A stretch of 64,000 bases of DNA from Sulfuritalea sp. (lineage in GTDB: Bacteria > Pseudomonadota > Gammaproteobacteria > Burkholderiales > Rhodocyclaceae), in contig JALHPU010000001.1 of assembly GCA_022842325.1 (NCBI GenBank), positions 1-64,000 of the forward strand. Reading direction: 5' to 3'. The notes under the pieces are model-generated. The model had not been told where the DNA came from and made no database searches. It saw only the letters and a list, made by a program, of their open reading frames with translations. Every line of letters begins with the position of its first letter. The first letter of the stretch is position 1. The position numbers and the translations under genes were made by a program. Below, piece after piece: positions 61,579 to 64,000 of the stretch.

Positions 61579-61651
61579 TGGCTGGCCGACCGAAGTCGGC
61601 CCCACGAAACCCGGGTAACTTGTCTGTGGGGCGGACTTCAGTCCGCCGCCA
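61579..61651. repeat. Family A inverted pair
   Basis: GGCCGACCGAAGTCGGCC (about 61584) and GGGCGGACTTCAGTCCGCC (about 61630) occupy the gap between the VpsP-like gene and cpsB-like gene. Confidence 0.85.
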
Positions 61652-61659
61652 AACGGGTC

Positions 61660-62385
61660 TCATGGCGAGGCGGCGCCGATGATCTCGGCCGGGCGATCGC
61701 GGACCAATTTCCAGGACTCCTCGTCACCCACGATCTTTGCCGCGGCGGCGCGCCCGGGTTCGAGTTCCGGCGGCCGGGCTTCCATGTTGTGAGCATCGGA
61801 GGCGAGCACTGTCACCCAGCCGCGCGAAAGCAGATCGATGGCGCGCGCGCGCGCGAATTCGCCGAAGCTGCCGGCCGCCGCCCCGGCGGTGACTTGCAGC
61901 AGGCAACCCATGCGGACGAAGGGAATCAGCTTGTCGATGCTGCGCAGGATGTCCTTGTTGCGTTCGGGATGGGCGATCATCGGCCGGATGCCTTGCTTCA
62001 GCAGCCAGCCAACCAGCTTGTCGGCCCCGACCGGAACGTGGCTGTGCGGAAACTCGAGCAGCATGACGCGCTCGCCGTGCCAGTGGCCCAGATACGGAAT
62101 GTGCTCTTCGCCGACCCAGGAGAGGATTTCGTGATCGAGCCGGACTTCCGCCGCGCAGAGGATCCGCAATGCAATGCCCTCGGTGTCGAGAACCTGCTGG
62201 AACGCCAGCGCCGCAGCGCGAATGTTGGCGGCCCGGTTGTCGTAGCGGCCGGGATGCATGTGGGGGGTTACGACCGAAGTGCGGATGCCCGCTGCGACGG
62301 CATGCCGGGCAAGGCGCAGGGCGGTTGCCAGATCCTCCGGACCGTCATCGATACCGGGAAGCAGGTGGCAATGAAGATCAATCAC
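61660..62385 (-). CDS. CpsB/YwqE-type PHP tyrosine phosphatase
   Basis: A 241-residue PHP-domain phosphatase of the CpsB/CapC family. Metal motifs are MIDLHCHLLPGIDDGPED, VVTPHMHPGRYD, EVRLDHEILSW, MIAHPERNKDI and ASDAHNMEAR. It dephosphorylates the C-terminal tyrosines of the adjacent BY-kinase, controlling chain length and export. The start overlaps the kinase gene by 4 bases. Confidence 0.92.
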   Translation of the reverse strand: MIDLHCHLLPGIDDGPEDLATALRLARHAVAAGIRTSVVTPHMHPGRYDNRAANIRAAALAFQQVLDTEGIALRILCAAEVRLDHEILSWVGEEHIPYLGHWHGERVMLLEFPHSHVPVGADKLVGWLLKQGIRPMIAHPERNKDILRSIDKLIPFVRMGCLLQVTAGAAAGSFGEFARARAIDLLSRGWVTVLASDAHNMEARPPELEPGRAAAAKIVGDEESWKLVRDRPAEIIGAASP

Positions 62386-64000
62386 GCCGGCTTGGAAGAA
62401 TACCCGCTGCTGTAGCTATATTTCTTGCCATAGCCGTAGGCACTGTATTTTCCGTACCCGTAATAGCGATCGGACTTTTCACGGTCGATCTGATTTATGA
62501 CTACACCGAGAATATGCGCCTTGGCTTCGCGCAGGCGTTCAAGGCCGCCCAGCGCCACCTGGTAGGGGGTGGAATCTGCCTTCACGACAAAAATCACAGA
62601 ATGGGCAAACTGCGAGAGGATCAAGGGATCGCTGACCAATTGCAGCGGCGGGCTGTCGATGATGACGACATCAAAGCTTTCCTCGAGCCATTTCATCGCC
62701 TCGGCAAAGCGTATCGAGGACAGCAGTTCCAGCGGATTCGGCGGCACGACACCGCTGGGAATGATATGGATGCCGAGTTCCTTGTTGTAGTGCAGGCATT
62801 CCGAGGTCGGATCGGAGCCCGAAACCAGATTGGACAGGCCCTTGCTGGTGGTATCAACGCCAAGCACCTTGGCCACCGTGGGACGCCGCATGTCGGCATC
62901 AATCAGGCAGACCTTGCGCACTTGTCCCAAGGCCAGTGCAATGTTGGTCGCGACAGATGTCTTGCCTTCGCCGGGAACCGAGGACGTCACCAGAAGCACT
63001 TTGTGCGGCGCATCGATCGAGGAGAGCATTACGCCCGTTCGAATCGAACGTATCTCTTCGGAAAATCCGGGATCCTTGTCCTTGATGAAGGCGATCTGCA
63101 GATCCCCCGACTCGACCTTGCCCTTGATGCGCGGCAACTGGCCCAGCATTGACTGGCGCAATTTGGTATCGACATCCTCGGCATTCTTGATAGTGTTGTC
63201 CAGGTATTCCAGCAACAATGCAAGCATGATGCCGAGAATCAGCCCGACAACAGTGGCGATGCCAATGATTCTTAGCTTTTTCGGACTGTAGGCTGTGCTA
63301 CTGATGACGGCAGGGTCGACGACACGGGCAATCGGCGACTGCAAGTCGCCGGCGACGTTGGTTTCCTTCATGCGGGTGGTGAACATTTCATACAGGCTCT
63401 TGTTCGACGCCACTTCGCGCTCGAGTACGCCAAGCTCGTATTCCTTGCGGTTCATGCCGAGGATATCGCCCTTGCTTTGGGCCAGCGCGCGTTCGACCGA
63501 TGTCTCCTGTGCACGGGCCAGTTCGTATTCCCGGGTAATGCTGGTGACGATGGTGTCGATTTGGCGCTTGGTGTTTTCCCTGGCCGCACGCAACTCGGCA
63601 TCCCCGGTCTGGCGTTTGGGATGCTCGGGGCCGTATTTCTTGGCAGCGTCGGCGAGCCGGCTTTCCGCCGCGGACTCAACGCTTTTAAGCTGAATGTAGA
63701 TCGGACTTTTCTGGATCGCGGGTATCGATTCGATGTCGATCTTCGACTGCTGTGCGCTCTGCACCTGTAAATATGCCGCTTCGGCCTCGGCCTTTTTCTG
63801 CCGCGCGGCAACCAGACCGCCTGATAGCTGCTCGAGTTGCTTGGAGGCTCCGCTTTGGGCGACTCCCTTGGCGTCAATGATGCGCTCGCGCTCGCGGAAC
63901 TGTTGCAGCGCGCGCTCGGATTCTTCCAGCTTCTTGCGCAATCCGCTCAGCCGGTCGGTCAGCCAAGCGCCGGCTTTCTGCGTCATGGCGAGCCGCGCGT
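62382..64000 (-). CDS. Polysaccharide co-polymerase / BY-kinase (Wzc-like), N-terminus beyond window
   Basis: At least 539 residues, cut by the window edge; the frame remains open past 64000. Coiled coil (LSGLRKKLEESERALQQFRERE) and GNVR-like motif precede a membrane segment (IIGIATVVGLILGIMLALL). The cytosolic kinase has Walker A SSVPGEGKTSVATNIA, Walker A' CLIDADMRRPTVA and Walker B FDVVIIDSPPLQLVSD. The tail is a Tyr cluster (DRYYGYGKYSAYGYGKKYSYS). It is the chain-length regulator partner of CpsB. The true start lies outside the window. Confidence 0.93.
   Translation of the reverse strand, partial: ARLAMTQKAGAWLTDRLSGLRKKLEESERALQQFRERERIIDAKGVAQSGASKQLEQLSGGLVAARQKKAEAEAAYLQVQSAQQSKIDIESIPAIQKSPIYIQLKSVESAAESRLADAAKKYGPEHPKRQTGDAELRAARENTKRQIDTIVTSITREYELARAQETSVERALAQSKGDILGMNRKEYELGVLEREVASNKSLYEMFTTRMKETNVAGDLQSPIARVVDPAVISSTAYSPKKLRIIGIATVVGLILGIMLALLLEYLDNTIKNAEDVDTKLRQSMLGQLPRIKGKVESGDLQIAFIKDKDPGFSEEIRSIRTGVMLSSIDAPHKVLLVTSSVPGEGKTSVATNIALALGQVRKVCLIDADMRRPTVAKVLGVDTTSKGLSNLVSGSDPTSECLHYNKELGIHIIPSGVVPPNPLELLSSIRFAEAMKWLEESFDVVIIDSPPLQLVSDPLILSQFAHSVIFVVKADSTPYQVALGGLERLREAKAHILGVVINQIDREKSDRYYGYGKYSAYGYGKKYSYSSGYSSKPA

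Overview
The window reads as a high-GC betaproteobacterial chromosome, probably from a Rhodocyclales/Burkholderiales-type organism. The grounds are the H-NS variant with an AKP-rich linker, the nadC, yajD and EPS gene types, and dense short palindromic repeats. This placement is inferred from gene style, not from a marker gene. The window is dominated by one extracellular-glycan locus, mostly on the minus strand, interrupted by toxin-antitoxin (TA) modules, transposase remnants and a type I secreted giant adhesin.

Region by region. (1) 0-3.5 kb is housekeeping: an IS110 transposase end, nadC, tRNA-Ser(GGA), a histidine phosphatase, a MaoC-like hydratase, tRNA-Arg(TCT), a small Cys-rich protein and yajD. 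(2) 3.5-8.9 kb holds a WbuB-like glycosyltransferase, a heparinase II/III protein with two in-frame repeat expansions, and a two-domain dehydrogenase/oxidoreductase. (3) 8.9-13.3 kb holds four TA modules (GNAT/RHH, HigBA, VapBC, ParE/Phd), a broken copy of the oxidoreductase, and H-NS. (4) 13.3-34.7 kb is an AT-richer glycan cluster: wecB, methyltransferases, a CapK/PaaK-like ligase, a DUF362 protein, larC-larB-larE, asnB, glycosyltransferases, wzy-like, DUF268, FkbM and wzx. (5) 34.7-57.8 kb holds an IS4 remnant, a 3753-residue RTX/FG-GAP adhesin, a TIGR03032-type protein, a frameshifted GT41 (SPINDLY/OGT-like) glycosyltransferase, MntA/HepT and ParDE TA pairs, two more glycosyltransferases, and the ABC and HlyD-family parts of a type I secretion system. 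No TolC is present. (6) 57.8-64 kb holds tviB, an O-antigen-ligase/polymerase-type protein, a VpsP-like protein, a CpsB-type phosphatase and a BY-kinase/Wzc cut by the window edge.

How the genes work together (inference). TviB and WecB make UDP-aminosugars and uronic acids. AsnB may amidate a uronic acid, several methyltransferases decorate the glycan, and glycosyltransferases assemble it. Wzx and the Wzy-like proteins export and polymerise it, and Wzc/CpsB set chain length. The adhesin is probably exported by the PrtD/PrtE-like pair and may be glycosylated in the cytoplasm by the adjacent GT41 enzyme.

The most unusual content is a tight larE-larB-larC-DUF362-capK gene run. It is a nickel-pincer-nucleotide cofactor pathway placed inside a glycan cluster without the usual lactate racemase gene. 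The DUF362 protein has a His-x9-Lys motif followed by a His pair, with spacing resembling the cofactor site of LarA, so it is a candidate nickel-pincer enzyme. Other notable patterns are four decayed partial copies of genes whose intact versions are also in the window, three dispersed palindromic repeat families (some inserted in frame inside genes), and six TA modules.
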